A stretch of 64,000 nucleotides of DNA from Euglena gracilis (GCA_039621445.1 CP154956.1:36204338-36268337); one strand, 5' to 3'. Shown: positions 1-35,089, counted from the stretch's first letter. The notes: generated from the letters alone by a model not told the origin. Numbers and translations are program-made.

Positions 1-486
1 AGGTGGAGTGGTCCTTCAGCCTGGCTGGCTGCATTGACACAAAATTGCGCTATGCCTTGCCTGATGAGACGCGCAAATTATCCACCATGCTCATGTTCAA
101 CGGCGACATTGAGGGCCGATTCCATTAACGACCCTTTGCCGTTTGCTTCTTGCATGTTTCCAGCTGTGCCGTGCGCTTTCTGATTCGGAACGTTGTTTAT
201 GGCATTAGATTGGCCCTTTTGTGCAAATGGAACATCAATGGTCTCATCCTTAGTAATTAGCCTCACTCGTTGCATGATGGCTTCCCCAAATGGACTTGCA
301 ACGCGCAGTTTTTTTTGCAGTTTTTTTTTGCAGTTTTTTTGCAGTGCAGCTTTTGACCTGCCCGTGTGCAGTTTTTGCCCCCCCCCCTGCCGCCAGGTTA
401 TTTGGGGGGCGGGTGCATTGTTTTTTTTCTGCCAGTGTTGTGTGATTGATTATTTTTGCTGCCCAGTAGGCATTGTTTTGCACCAG
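1..486. other. 5' edge, no recognised gene
   Basis: A 42-codon open stretch (3-128, + strand) ends in a stop and does not resemble the dynein region expected upstream of the microtubule-binding domain. The rest has T-runs and C-runs typical of the introns here. It is most likely intron of the dynein gene. Confidence 0.4.
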
Positions 487-22478
<21,992 letters not shown>

Positions 22479-24300
22479 GCGTTTGCTTGGCCGGGCTGCC
22501 ATCCCTGGCAGCGGCCCCAACAGAGGACGTGGTTGGCAGGCCGGGCCGCCTGTGCCACGCTCCACTCGCTCATTTTCTCAAGTGCTGGAATTGTTTTTTT
22601 TCCACCTGGCGTTGTTGCAAAACCTTTGTAAGGCACTTTGGAGGCGCACCATTTGGATTCCTCCTTTAGTACACTGAAATTAGAAATACATTGTGTCTAC
22701 CAAACAAAGCTAGCAACGAAGTGTGCGTTTTTGTTTGATTTTGTTTTCAGGGATAATAGCATCTCTGATAAGGCCCAACCTCAGTTCTTCTGGTGTTGGG
22801 TTGGTTTGAACTTTTAAACTTTTAAACTCAACACAATTCATGGGCATTTCAAACGAGTGCCCCTCTGGGTGAAATGTTTTGCTTGGCCACATTATTTGAT
22901 GCCTTTGCAGTTTGATTGCAGGGCTGAATAGGAATCTGGAAGCTGCAAGTTTTTTTTTGCGGGTTTCTAATGCGGAACAACAAAGTCTTGGCAAAAGTTA
23001 CTAGTCTATTTGTCTTTTGTTGTGAGTTGCCCATTGTTTCTGTGCCATCTGCACACACGTCTTTCTCAACACTTGTTTCGAGACAATTTTGCCAAAAACC
23101 ATTTGCTGATGAGCTGCAGATTCAAATTTGAATCATGTGGTGAGGCTTCCAATGAGTGGTATCAAGTGAGATACAAATTGCTTTGCACTTTGTTGTTGAT
23201 TTTTTTTTTTTTGCACAATCTGCCATTTTTTTCCAAACGTTCTTCACAAAAAATCCTGCCAAATTTTCCGGACTGTTTTTGGCCAAGGCCGCCAAATTTC
23301 TCCGTCCCCAGTTTTCTCGCCTCCAGTTATTTTTGGCACCAAATTTTTCCTCCCCTGTATTTCTTTTTCCCCCAAAGGATGTGTGGAAGTGATATGATTT
23401 CTTTCAGTACAGTCTGAGGAGCAATCATTGAGATTTGCTGAAAGCAACTGAGCAACACAGCAACGCCATTTGAGTTTGTATTCCAGAGCCCCGATGCCGT
23501 ATTCTGTTTCGTTGCTATTCTGGTGAATGTGTTCTTTGTGTGCAGGGAGTGACAGCTGCATGGTGAATCATACCAGTGTGTGTTGCCTACCCTCCCCCCA
23601 AGGGGTGGCTGGTTTTTTCCAGTGTGATTTTCTGTTGGGTTCCGAAAGTGCCCGCACAGCACTGAAATGAAAAGCACACACTGGCTCTAAAACGTTCTTT
23701 GGCAATTGCCCACCTCTGGTCCCGAACCCTCTTTCTCGTCATTTTTCTGGATATTTGTTAGACACTTTTCCAAAGCGCTTTGCACCCAAGGAAGCAGGAA
23801 ACTTCAAGCATATAAGGACGCTCCAACTTTGTCAGTCACCCCCAAAGCCCCAAAGGGGTGTTCATCATTATTTTTTCAAAGGACCACCAATTGAAGCAGC
23901 AAAAAGCAATCAACCCAAAAGTGACCAGTAAATTGTATAAAACCATCTCGTGTCCATTTTCTGCCCTCTCTGCTGTGCAATGTCAAATGTTTCAATTTTG
24001 CAGGACGATTCATCCCTCCTGCTCCTGCAATAACTGTTCTTTGTTTCTTTTGCACACTTGTTCGACGTTGCCTTCAATGTTCATGTTCGATTGTGCTTCA
24101 GATATTGCCATTCCTCAGACAGCTTTGCCCAAGTGTCGAAGATGCAATGCTAAAAAATGTTGGTCTGAAGCATGAAAACAGTCAGAAAGTTGTGGAGAAA
24201 GAGGGGCATCAGGCACCTGGACGACATTTCACCACAATCAAATTCCACCAACGGAAAATTATCAACCATTTGGGATTACAGCTACATTTGCAGAGAGAGA
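22479..24300. other. No recognised feature downstream of dynein
   Basis: AT-rich DNA with scattered T-runs; the short ORFs have no codon bias or family resemblance. Confidence 0.6.
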
Positions 24301-24301
24301 G

Positions 24302-24412
24302 AACTACCGGGGGGGATTTTTCCGTAGAGAAAATTTGCACAGACAAATTTTGCGGAAGCAAATCCCGCAAAATATTTCTGGACATTTTAAAGGAATCCCG
24401 CGAAATTTTTCC
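24302..24412. repeat. Partial copy of the small G-run foldback element
   Basis: From a G-run through GAGAAAATTTGCAC, GCGGAAGCAAATCCCGCAAA and AGGAATCCCGCGAAAT, about 90% like 1512-1612; the right arm is missing. Confidence 0.78.
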
Positions 24413-24489
24413 TGCATACCCTCACCAGGTTTTGAATAGTGCTGAGCTCTTTATAAGCGCGCCCCCACCCCTTCATTGACCCCGGCCCG

Positions 24490-24870
24490 GCGGCCCGGCC
24501 GGCGGCACGCTTATTTTTAAGTCAGCAGACCCCCCCGGGGGGAGGGGGGGGTGGGTGGGTGGGTCCGGGCCGGACCCCCCCCCCCCGGGGGGCCCCGCGG
24601 CAGAGGCGCTGGGTATACCTTTTCGGCGCGAAGCGCCGAAAATTTTTGGACATTGCCTTTAACGGGCCCGATTTTGGGGGGGTTCCCCCCCCCCCCCCCC
24701 CCCCGTGGGTGGGTCCCGCGCCACCCTGGGTGGGGGGGACCCCCCCCTCCCCCGGGGGTATTAAAAAGAAGCCTGGCCAGCGGCCCGGCGGCCCAGCAGC
24801 CCGGCCGGCCCGGCCTGGGCATGGGAGGGGGTTGAAAAACGCTCATTTTCGATTTTTCGACTTTTTTGAC
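24490..24870. other. G/C-run-rich segment
   Basis: Dense poly-C and poly-G runs with GGCCCGGC words; no coding signal. Confidence 0.6.
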
Positions 24871-24878
24871 CCGGATTT

Positions 24879-25530
24879 GACCCAAAGTAAATGGGTTGGC
24901 GGCCCAAAACGGGGCGCTGGCAGGTCGAAAAACGCTCATTTTCGGCTCAAAAAAAACAGTTTCTCCGGGTCCGGGAGGCCCAAAAACAGCGTTTCGGACA
25001 AAAATTTTTTTTCCGATTTTTAGACTTTTTTGACCTGGTTTTGACCCAAAGTAAATGGGTCGGCGGCCCGAAACGGGGCGCTGGCGGGTCGAAAAACGCT
25101 CATTTTCGGCTGAAAAACGGTTTTTCTGGGTCCGGGAGGCCAAAAAACATCGTTTCGGACAAAATTTTTTTTCGATTTTTTCGACTTTTTTGACGCGGTT
25201 TTGACCCAAAGTCAATGGGTTGGCGGCCCAAAACGGGGCGCTGGCAGGTCGAAAAACGCTCATTTTCGGCTCAAAAAAAAAAACAGTTTTTCTGGGTCCG
25301 GGAGGCCAAAAAACAGCGTTTCGGACAAAATTTTTTTTTCCGATTTTTAGACTTTTTTGACCTGGTTTTGACCCAAAGTAAATGGGTCGGCGGCCCGAAA
25401 CGGGGCGCTGGCGGGTCGAAAAACGCTCATTTTCGGCCCAAAAACAGTTTTTCCGGGTCCGGGAGGCCAAAAAACACCGTTTCGGGTAAAAAATTTTTTC
25501 GATTTTTTTGCCTTTTTGACCGAAAACGGC
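24879..25530. repeat. Satellite, four units of 160-167 bp
   Basis: Units begin GACCCAAAGT at 24879, 25043, 25203 and 25370. Each contains GGCGGCCC, AACGGGGCGCTGGC, a GGTCGAAAAACGCTCATTTT word and TCCGGGAGGCC. Unit lengths are not multiples of three, so the long antisense ORF across it is not a protein. Confidence 0.92.
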
Positions 25531-25980
25531 TAAGTCGAACAGTGGAAACAGTGAACAAATTGGCCTAAAGTGGCCTAAATTGGCCAAAAAAACGGCCGTA
25601 TCTCGGGCTACGTGGGGAGCTGCGGGGAAACCAAAATCCCAGTAGATAGAGCGTTCCAAGGGCTTCAATCTAGGTCTCCCCACCTTTCCTTTGATTTTGC
25701 ATCATTTTCGAGAAATTTTGAAAACATTGATTTTTTGACCCCCCACCCCCCGAAAACGGCTAAGTCGGACAGTGGGGAAAGTGCACAAAATGGCCATCCG
25801 GGTCGAAAACGGCCGTATCTCGGGCTGGGCGGGGAGTTGCGGGGAAATCAAAATACCGGTAGATGGGGCGTTCCAAGGGCTTCAAATTAGGTCTCCGGAC
25901 ATTTCCTTTGATTTGGCTTCATTTTGGAGATATTTTGAAAATTGACATTTTTTTGGCCGAAATGGCAGAGTCCAAAGGGG
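25521..25980. repeat. Two tandem units of about 230 bp
   Basis: Units starting CGAAAACGGCTAAGTCG at 25521 and 25751, each with CGGCCGTATCTCGGGCT and GCGTTCCAAGGGCTTCAA. Directly adjoins the satellite. Confidence 0.88.
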
Positions 25981-26639
25981 GGGGGGCTTATCCAGGGGGG
26001 GAGGGTAAATCCTACCCAGTTTGGACCCCTTCGCGCGTGAATAACTCGGGCCTGGTGGGGAGTTGGTGGCCAAACCCAGGTGATTCGGAAACTAGAAATC
26101 CAGTCGCTCGCATCTGAAAAAAAAATTCCGGGAACCGGGCCGGGGCATGATGATAATCCGCGGTTTTCACGGTCTACCCAGAGGGGGGGGGGGCGGGGGA
26201 GGGGAGGGGGCGGGTCCGACCCCCCACTTTTCCCTGGTGGTAAGGTTCGCTCTTACTCTAAAGAGATAAGAGCTAAGCGACCCCCCCCCTTAAGTGTCCC
26301 CCCCCCTCAAAGTGGCCATAATGTTTTGGAAAATTTGCTTCCCCCCTTCAAAGTGGCCATTTTCCTTCGGAGCCGAAGGCCAAAAATTAACCCCCCCCCC
26401 CCAGAGTGTCCCCCTGCCGGAGGGGCCATTTTGGGGTCCCACGGTGCCTGGGGGGTGGCCACTTTGAGGGGGGTGTGATGGTATTGGCCTGTGTCTGTCC
26501 GTGTGTTCCCTTTCAGGTGCCCAAGGCTTCCCTTTTTCTGCTTCTTTTTCAGCCTTTCAATGGAAGGTTTTCTCATTTCCAAGTGTGCTCTTTCTGGTGG
26601 CGATTTTGCAAGCATATTTCAAGGAAGTTGCCAAAGACA

Positions 26640-26860
26640 CTGTTGTCATGAAGGTTTCAAGCCAACCGCACTCCAAGACACCTCGGGCTCCGCACTCTGC
26701 CCCATGCTTTGTTCTCCGGCGGTGACGTTTTGATTTTTTCTAGTGCGCTGGGTCAGGAGTCCCTGTTTTGCACTTTTTCCCCGGAATGGACTAATTCCTA
26801 ATTCTCCCTTCGGCCTTCGACACCCAGCAGACAGGAGCCTCACACCTGATCTGATTAAGA
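26640..26860. repeat. Terminal repeat of the tyrosine-recombinase retroelement (copy A1, 5' end)
   Basis: Carries ACACCTCGGGCTCCGCACT (inverted relative to 44977) followed by GCGCTGGGTCAGGAGTCCCT and CTTCGACACCCAG in the same order as 41283-41365. These words recur at every retroelement end in the window. Confidence 0.7.
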
Positions 26861-26949
26861 GAGGACAAATCGATCAATTACAACCACTCAAAACGAGACG
26901 CTCTGAAGCTTTTTTAAAAAGCTCAACGACAGATGCAATTTCCAAGACG

Positions 26950-27965
26950 AATGGCGCTGGGGACCTTCAAGAGGGAGGTAGGGGAAGCAGCAGCAGCAGC
27001 TGGACAACCTGGCGGCGCAGGACGACTGTGGCGAACCGTGGCTTCCCCTTCCCAAAAAGAAATTTCCAAACCCCAGCCAAAGTGACGGCCACGGACCCTG
27101 GCAGACAGTGGTTCGAAGACCCCGCAAGGGGCAACAGCCAACAGGCCATACGGCCAATGAAACCAGGGCCATGGGGGCGAACATTCCACACCACAAAAAG
27201 CACTCAACATTTCGCAACACAATGTGTTCAAGCGGGGCTATGGCAGCCAAAACCGCACAGGCCATGAAGGCAACAAAGGCCATGACGGCACAATTGGCCA
27301 TGAAGGCATCGGCGTTTACAAAAGTCGCTGGAACAAAGACCAGTTGGCCAACAGAACCAAGGCTCTACAGGACATGGCAGGGGCAGAAAAGGTCAAACAC
27401 CATCCCCACCCTTTCTCAATCACACCAACCCTCAGGGGTCAAGCACGGGGCCCCAAGAACCCCTCAAGATCTCAAATGGGCTTGGCGACCCAGAAACCAG
27501 TCAGGCCCTTTCAAGTTATCATCAAGGCCATTGGGGCCAGAAATATCAATAAAAACCATCAACGATTACAATAAGACCACAGGGGGGGGTCTTTAACAGG
27601 CCCCACAGAAGCTAATGGGCAGCCATGCAAGGGTTTTATATTTAAATGGGCTGCCCCACCCAGCCCCCGAGGAAGATGGCCCCCCAAGGGCCAGCCAGGA
27701 GGGACAGGAAGGGGGAGATTCCCCACAAGCATTTATTCCAAATACATCAACAAGGGGGGGGGGGACCCACAGAGGCCCACCCGTGGTATGGATATCAACC
27801 CCATCAACATCAAGAAGGCCAGATAGGCAAAACAGGGGCATTAAGCCCTATGGTGTGCGCTCCAACGGCAAGATCCTCCAGAGAGAGTGTGAGCAGAGAG
27901 GCAGAGAATGCATGCAGTTCCCTCCCAGGAACACTTTCTTTTTCCAAGGGTTCAAGCCCTAGCGG
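26950..27965 (+). pseudogene. Retroelement ORF1 (Gag-like), copy A1, frameshifted
   Basis: ORF1 of a tyrosine-recombinase retrotransposon, spread over three frames. An early segment has an Ala-rich run then WRTVASPS and EISKPQP, like WKAVVTPS/EISPQPNPPSD in copy C. The end has KILQRECEQRGRECMQFPP, matching NNKILQRECEERGRACM in copy C. No known Gag domain is recognised; the role is assigned by position and conservation between copies. Confidence 0.6.
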
Positions 27966-28037
27966 GTCTAGGCGCTGTGAAATGTCCAGCACCCCCCACC
28001 CAGCCCCAGAAAATCATCTAGTTGGAAAATACATTCC

Positions 28038-28502
28038 ATGGTGGAAAAGTGGGGAGATACCCCCCTGAACCAGAGACTGCAGAAAAATCTAAAATGGCGG
28101 ACAAGAAATGCCCCCCCCCCCAGTAACGTGTCAGTTGATAAAAAATGGAATTCACTCACGGATTTACCCCCCTCGGCAAATCCCCCGAAATTGTCTACCC
28201 ACCCAAAACCAACAGCAAACTTGGACCTGAACCAGGCAGAAAAAATTCTGCTGGATTACGAGCAAACTGGGTCAGTAAACCGAGTTTGGGATTCAGAAAC
28301 CCGGAGTTTGATCCCATTGCTCTTAATTTCAAAACCAGAAGGGGGAACAACCAAATGGAGAATGATCAGCGACTGCAGAGAAATAAATCAGCAGTTTCAA
28401 GTAAAACCTTTCAAGATGGATCATATCCAGAACATTTTTTCAGTTTTGAAGAAAGGCCACGGGCGCTGGCGGCGGCAGCCAAAATTACCCAAAAATACCT
28501 AA
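28038..28502 (+). pseudogene. Reverse transcriptase N-terminal part, copy A1
   Basis: An open frame with KPEGGTTKWRMISDCREINQ and FKMDHIQNIFSVLKKG. The K.dG..R.i.D.R.iN motif and FKM.hI are typical of DIRS/Ngaro-class reverse transcriptases. The following domains are missing in this copy. Confidence 0.75.
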
Positions 28503-29045
28503 AAATACCCCAGTAGGAAACATCAAAGCAACTTATCCACCACACGAAGATAAATTGGAACCCCAGCAGATTCCAGGAAAGAAGTCATTTGAGAAATGCA
28601 GAAACATTTAAAGAAAGAAACACGAAGAATTGGCAATTCCAAGAGAAACCAAGGCATTCCTTTCCACATCTTTGTTTCCCACTACCAAAGCTCACCCAGA
28701 ACTCTGAGGTACTCTCCTTCACTCCAGCAGGTTTGTTTGTGCTCTGCTGTCTTCTTCCAAGTACGTGGGTTGGTTTTGTCTTTGTCCACGCTTTGGACTG
28801 GAGTTGAGAAATGGGGAAACAACAACAGTGGAAGCAAAAAGCTATCCCACGCGGGGAGAGCAGGGGGCCCCTGGTCGGGGGGCACCCCTCACCCCCTTTA
28901 CAGCCCGTTGACTTATTACTTGAAAACGGAGCGCTATTTCCTGAAGCCCCTGGCCTGAGCCCACCAGGGCCAGAATGAGGTGGTTGTGGGCCCAGCGAAA
29001 GCAGCCCCCCCCACCACAGCAAGGGTCCTTAACACCCCCCCGACA
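28466..29045 (+). repeat. 580-bp segment duplicated at 33850-34415
   Basis: Includes GATAAATTGGAACCCCAGCA, GAAGTCATTTGAGAAATGCA, CTCTGCTGT and ATTTCCTGAAG. The second copy is 85-90% identical in the same orientation. In both it sits between RT motifs 1-2 and the expected RT motif 3, so it belongs to the retroelement family. Confidence 0.78.
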
Positions 29046-32000
29046 TGGGAAGAAGAGGTGGCTTTGCCAACTCTGTTGGCAAATAAAACTCAGATTTTTC
29101 TTCAAAAGCATCAGGGTAAAGCCCAGCAAGTCTACTTCCAGGACAGTGGAAGGGGGAGACCACAGACGTTTTGGTTGAATCCCCCCACAGTGTCAAATTG
29201 ATTGTGTAACCGAGGGGGGGGGACGTTAACATTACACGACATGTAGGACCGTTCAATCGAAGCAGGTTGGTTTCCCTCAACGAATCAGAATTTTTGGGTC
29301 ATTCGACAACCTGAAGTCAAACTAGAATGGGTTGAACCCTCGAAAAATATAAAATTGCACATAAATTGAAATATTTTCACATAAAATGTGTGGCTTGTTT
29401 GAACCCTGACTGTCGTTTCAAACCCCAAATGTTCTTCTGAATCGAATCAGGAGCGGTCAGTTTGAAATCAGCACAAGGCAATGACAGTGTGGCAATTTCA
29501 CAAGCCACATGATTAGAAAAGAACGTGGGATGAGTAGTATCAGAATGTTGAGGCAGGTCTCACAGAATTATTTTCTCACAGTCTTTCTCTGCACAAGAAA
29601 CTGATGAAACTGGAGGAAGTGCCCAGCCAAAGCCAACGTCAGTCCAGCCACCTGGAGGGACGGATTGCTGCAATTGAAATCCGTCTGAGAAAACTGGCAG
29701 ATGGATTTTATGACATTTTCGCACGAACTTGCAGTGAAATTGAAAGTTTTTCTAAAAGCATCTAGTCCCTGTGTAATAAGATGTAGGCTCTGTCAAAAAG
29801 GATGTAGAGTGAAGAAAAGGTTTTGGAAGAAATTTCTCTTTGGGAAAATTGTAGGAACGGTTGAAAATGTTTGACCTGCAAATCATTGAAAAGTTACGAG
29901 TCAGTGGCAAAAATATGTCTCAGCAAGAAAACTTTGTCTCTGAAAATCTCAGACCTGAGCATCGTGGAAATTTGCAATCTTCTGAAGTTTCCTCTGCAGA
30001 ATCTTCCTCCAACTTCAATGTGAGGCAAGGAAAATGGATTGGAGCGAAAAAAATCAGGTAGTCTGAAAAAACGTTTGGAACCAGTTTCATTGGAGACCGG
30101 CGTGGCCCAGCAATAACTCCTGGTTTCCTGATTGGTGGGGTTGGGACCTGCCTGTGAATCATTGGACCGGATGGTGATGGTTTTCCCCATACCAGTGGTG
30201 GTGACCTTCGCTAACTTCATTCATAAAGCACAGGTTTTAATCAATCATGCACGCAAATCAACACAAATTGCGGTGTGTTGCCAATCACAGTGTTGTGTGA
30301 CCTTTGTTGTGTCAAAATCTGCTGCAGTTTTCTTTGAGTAGAAGTTTCTGAAGCGGCTGTGCTGCTGGAACTAACTTCACAGTTTCAAACTGGAAGATAA
30401 TTTTTCTGGCAGAGGTTTTCATTTTTCAAGTTGGTGGTTTTAAAGTTTTAGCTTGGAAAGTTATATTCGCGTTTTCTTCAGCAGTAATTCAAGTTTTCCA
30501 TTGTTTTCTGCTCGTGGATTTTTCGAAAAAGCCTGAGACTGCTTGAAGCATGTCATTTATGAGAAACGCCTTTTTCTCTTGGGCGCACAGCACCCTTGTA
30601 GTTGTTCTCAAGCAGCCAGACAAACTTTTTTAAAAGTTTCCACTTTTTGGTTTTAAGTTCAACTTTGATCAGGGTGAGTTCACTGCAGGTATGGCAGGTG
30701 CTCAATCCACAGATTGGACATCATTTCAGTGGGTTTTATTTGCTGGTCCCGTGCATCTTTGGGCTCCGAGCTCATCTATTGGGAGAGGTTCACTGGCTGT
30801 TGGACAAGGGAATAAATGAATTTTGCCACCACTTTGGGCTTTTTTCAATAAATGTTCTGGTGGAATTCTTTTCTAAACAGGCTTGACAATAACGACCAAT
30901 TTTAATTGAGCAAAACTCTGGCAGGTTTTATGCAGCTGAACAATCGGCAGCTGGCAAATGATGCCTCTGAGATTTTCCGGAAAGGGGCTCTCAGAAAATG
31001 CAACCACCCATATGTCCCAACCAAGAATTTCCTTAGGGGTTACACTTGGAGTTGGTGTGCACAAACCACATCCTGTGCACGTTCCCCCCATTGCTAACTC
31101 ATCGGTTGAAAACTTGGATTGGTCACTAAAAATTTCCCAGGTCGACCAAAATCAACACCACTGAACTGAAACTGAACCACTGAACTCAGAATCCCTGGGC
31201 CCTTAAGTGTGTGTCGACAGGGGTGTCTGTTCCTCCCGGATTTACACACCCGGTACCCCTCTTTTTGACCAGTAACTCCCAAAAATCAATGAAGATTGCT
31301 GTGCCTGCCAGTGTTCAATATAGGTGTTTTTTCCTCCTCGAAACGACAATAACCAAACCGAATTGGGCTTCCCCACCGGAAGCACACCGAAACTGAGTGA
31401 AAGAACAAAACACCTGGAAAATGGAAAAGGTCGATGCATGTCCCAGACAGGAAAAAGCCACTCAAAAAAATTGTGTGATCTGTTGGCCAAATGGTGAGCT
31501 AATTCCAATCTCATCTCGGATGGTTTGCTTCAGCTGTGGTCAGCTGCAAAATTTGCCAACAGCAGTGCTGATTTAGCTGCGTTTGTTTGCGGCTGGCTGC
31601 TGTGGATGCTAATTTTTCCATAAAGCGGTCATTTCAACCCAAAATGCCACGGGAAGTTCGGCAATCATGCATCTGGGATTTTTGTTGTGGTTTTTGTTGT
31701 GGTTCTGGCAACTTTGACAAATCAATATGTGATGGGTGTTGCAAGGAAGCCAGCCGTTAGGTGCTCAACTTCTTGTGTGTGTTGGGTGTTCTTTGTCACT
31801 CAGGTTCATAATCAAGCACCAGGAGGAAAGGAGGAACACGTTATCAAGGAATTCAAGATATCTCAACTATTTGGAAAGAATTCACTTCAATGATTGGGAC
31901 AATGATGTTATATGTGATGGACAACACATTTAAATGACATCAACGACACCCAAGCAATTGAACTACATTTGTGGATGGTTTTTGGAGTTACAGAATGGTG

Positions 32001-33840
32001 GATATATTCATTTTACTTGAAGCGCCGGGAGAGAAGCTTAATGACCTCAAAGAGCCTGTAGTGGGCAGTGGCCTGTTACACGGCCAGAACCTAGGCCCAG
32101 GCACAGCTTGGCTGCTCCCACAGTGCTGAACGAGATTTCAGTTTGCCTGTTTTTGGGTCATTCAAGTCAGTATTTTGCTCGAAGCTGTGGTTTGGATCCG
32201 GTTTTCTCCCCTCGTCGTGCAGCTGGGGAGGGGAGGGGGCGGCTGTCCGTTCTTTTAAACTGAATGCTCGAAAAAAATCAGTTTGGTATTTACGGTTGGT
32301 AATTTTGATCACAGAATTTGGATAACCCTGTGAGACGTTTTGGATGGGAGCCGGACCTCATCATTTTGTGACCGTGAGTGTTTTGGTCATACCCAGATCG
32401 GGTTTGATGATCTTTCAAGTTTCCCATTTAAGTGTCAAATGGGTATTCCAGTTTTGAGCAGAAATTTTTTAACCCGTGCCCTCCAAGCAGAGAATTATTA
32501 ACCCGTGCCCTCGCGCAATGGTTGATTGTGTGGTGGGAGGCAGTTAAGCCCGTCATTTGACATGTGTTTGATTCAAGTCTGATTTCAATCGGTTTGGATG
32601 TTACGGCCCAGGTTGTTCTCCTACCCTTAGGTTGGTGGGGGCAGCGAATATACACCTTGGCTGAAAAAATTAGATTTTATTTTTTGGGATTTTTTGAGTT
32701 TTCCAAGTCATTTGACCCCCCATTTCCATATGTGAATTGGGCGGGGATGTGGAAGGTTGGAATTCTCGATTGGATTTTGTCGAGGGCTCTTGTAGACCCT
32801 GGACTTGTGGGTTGGACTCAGAGTTTTGATTTTTGAGAATTTTCTGTTTCTGGAGGATTTTTTACACAAATAAAATAGTTTGAAAAAACCTGGGATTTTG
32901 ATATTTTTCTGGAGGATGTAAAACCAGTTGGGATTTTAGAACTCAGTTTTTTCATTCGGTTTGGATTATGCCTATTCGTCAGAGGCACTTTTTTCTGTGT
33001 GCACAGGTTGGAGGCATTCAAATTTCGGGGGGGGGGAGAACCCGGGGATGACCCCTCCTCCGTACAAAGGCCCCGGTGTGGGCCAATAAAAACAAAATAA
33101 GCCACGTGGGTACTAAAGCCCTGTGACGTAATGGCTGAGGGTTAATTTTAAGCCCTGTTCTCTGCATTAAAAAACAATCGCCTCAGTCATTTTCGGTTGG
33201 AATGCGTGAGAAGGAAGTGAGCGTTTGTACACAAAAAACGAACCGCAGACGCACACGCACACGAACCAGCAAACCCACTGTACACTATTCCCGCCTTATA
33301 ACCATCTTACTCACTCACCTCCTCGCCGTTTACTTTTTCCTTACCCAATTGTCCCAAATTGGAAAAAAATGCCTAGGTTTTTGGTTTTCTTTTCCCCCAC
33401 AATTCGTTTTCTGGGGCACTGTTGACCAAAGTCCCTGATTTTTTTAAAAAAAAATCGAAATTGAATGAAGTCTGGCATAATGAAAGCTGCCAAAAGAAAG
33501 AAAAGATTTTCACCAAAGGGGCAGAGTGGGACTTAGGTGTTGGGGTAGAGTCCCCAGAGTTGGATTTGCTCAGAATTGTTTTCAGTTTTTTTTTATGTTC
33601 AAAGATCCGTTCTCATGCTTGTCGGAGGAAATGGGTAGGGGCTGTCCCCCGTAGACCTTTTTTTCAGAGTCACCCAAGGTGCCCCAGATATTATGATGGG
33701 CGTCAGACTCGTAACACTTATTTTGAAAAAAAAGCTACAGGACCCGTTTCAAAAAAAAGCCTTTTCGCCCCCTGCAACAAAAATTATGTCTCCCTGTTGT
33801 TTTCGGTGGGGTGGTCAGAAAACGGGTCCGACCAACGTCG
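29046..33840. other. AT-rich interval without recognised gene
   Basis: No family resemblance in either strand. The only coding-like piece is 29566-29763. Probably degenerate repeat DNA between two retroelement fragments. Confidence 0.5.
29566..29763 (+). CDS. Possible terminal exon or fragment, coiled-coil-like
   Basis: An open run of about 65 codons ending in TAG, with LHKKLMKLEEVPSQSQ, HLEGRIAAIEIRLRKLADGF and ARTCSEIESF: alternating charged and hydrophobic residues suggest a helix. No ATG near its start, no family recognised. It could be chance. Confidence 0.25.
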
Positions 33841-33849
33841 CAAGGGAGG

Positions 33850-34415
33850 AGGTGTCGCCTGCCGCTGGCGGCTGCAGCCAAAAAAATATCCCAAAAATAT
33901 CCAAAGCAAGTGATCCACCACACGAAGATAAATTGGAACCCCAGCAGATTCCAGGAAAGAAGTCATTTGAGAAATGCAGAAATATTTGAAGAAAGACACA
34001 GAAATAATTGACAATTCCAAAAGAAACCAAGGCATTCCTTTCAACATCTTTGTTTCCCACTACCAAAGCTCACCCAGAACTCTGATGTACTGTCCTCCAC
34101 TCCAGAAGGTTTGTTTGTGCTCTGCTGTGTTCTTCGAAGCGGCTGAGTTGGTTTTGTATTTGTCCACGCTTTGGACTGGAGCTGAGAAATGGAGAAACAA
34201 CGAAAGTGTAGGCAAAAAATGATCCATCACAGAAAGAGCGGGGGCCCCAGGTCGGGCGGGGGCACACCTCACCCCGTTTACAGCCCGTTGACTTACTATT
34301 TGAAAACGGAGCGCTATTTCCTGAAGGCACTGGCCTGAGCCCACCAGGGCCAGAATGAGGTGGTTCTGGGCCCAGCGAAAGCCGCCCCCCCCCCCGGGGA
34401 AAGGGTCCTCAACGA
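33850..34415 (+). repeat. Second copy of the 580-bp retroelement segment
   Basis: See 28466-29045. Here it is followed directly by RT motif 3. Confidence 0.78.
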
Positions 34416-34429
34416 CCCGCGACAATGAG

Positions 34430-34700
34430 CAGCAAAACTAGACCTAAAGGATGCTTTTTTATGTTTCAGTAAGTCCATCCATAAGGTCATACCTAAGACA
34501 TCAGGTGGGGGGGGGGGGAACTTGGGAATTTCAAACAGGCTGCTTCGGGATAAATGTAATGCCCCAGTTTGTAATTGTCAGTGATGAAAACTTTCGGAAA
34601 CCTGTTGGGAAAAGAGGGAATCATTGTACTTTTTCACCTGGACGCCGTTTTACTGGTGGACCCACCAAAAAATTGTTATAAAATTCCCCCAGAAAGTGAA
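34430..34700 (+). pseudogene. Reverse transcriptase core, copy A2
   Basis: Reads LFYVSVSPSIRSYLRHQ then WEFQTGCFGINVMPQF and, after a frame change, FHLDAVLL. This follows the DLKDAF..V.i...s..YLRFQ...., F..LPFG...AP..F and YlDD.LL order of DIRS-like RTs. Stops, a poly-G insertion and loss of the second catalytic Asp (HLDA instead of YLDD) show decay. Confidence 0.75.
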
Positions 34701-35089
34701 AACCGTAAAAAAGGACCTGGAAAAAACTGTGAAGAAAGACTACATGTCAAAATGGCAGTTGGCTGCCATTTTGGGTCAAATATGATGCAACTAAAGCGCC
34801 CTGCCCTTTTTAAGGGCACGGCGCTGTAAAAGCCCTTTTCGATGGTTTTTAAAGACAGTGTGGTCTGCAGGGTGGACTTTTTCACAATGATTTTTAATCA
34901 TGAACTCAGCAAATCTTTGACGACTGTGTTTAGGTGGGGGGCACATGAGACTTTCCATGCTGGAGGGTAAGCTGAAAACCCAGATGGTTACCACTTGCAC
35001 CTTGGAAAATTTTTAGTGGCAAAACCACAGCCCCCTCGGACACAAAACACCCCATTCCCCAGAAAATCAAGGCCCAATTAAGAGAAAAA

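Noticed and set aside
24517-25683. 388-codon antisense ORF
   Set aside because: It runs through the 160-167 bp satellite and G/C runs; its internal repeats are the satellite units in translation.
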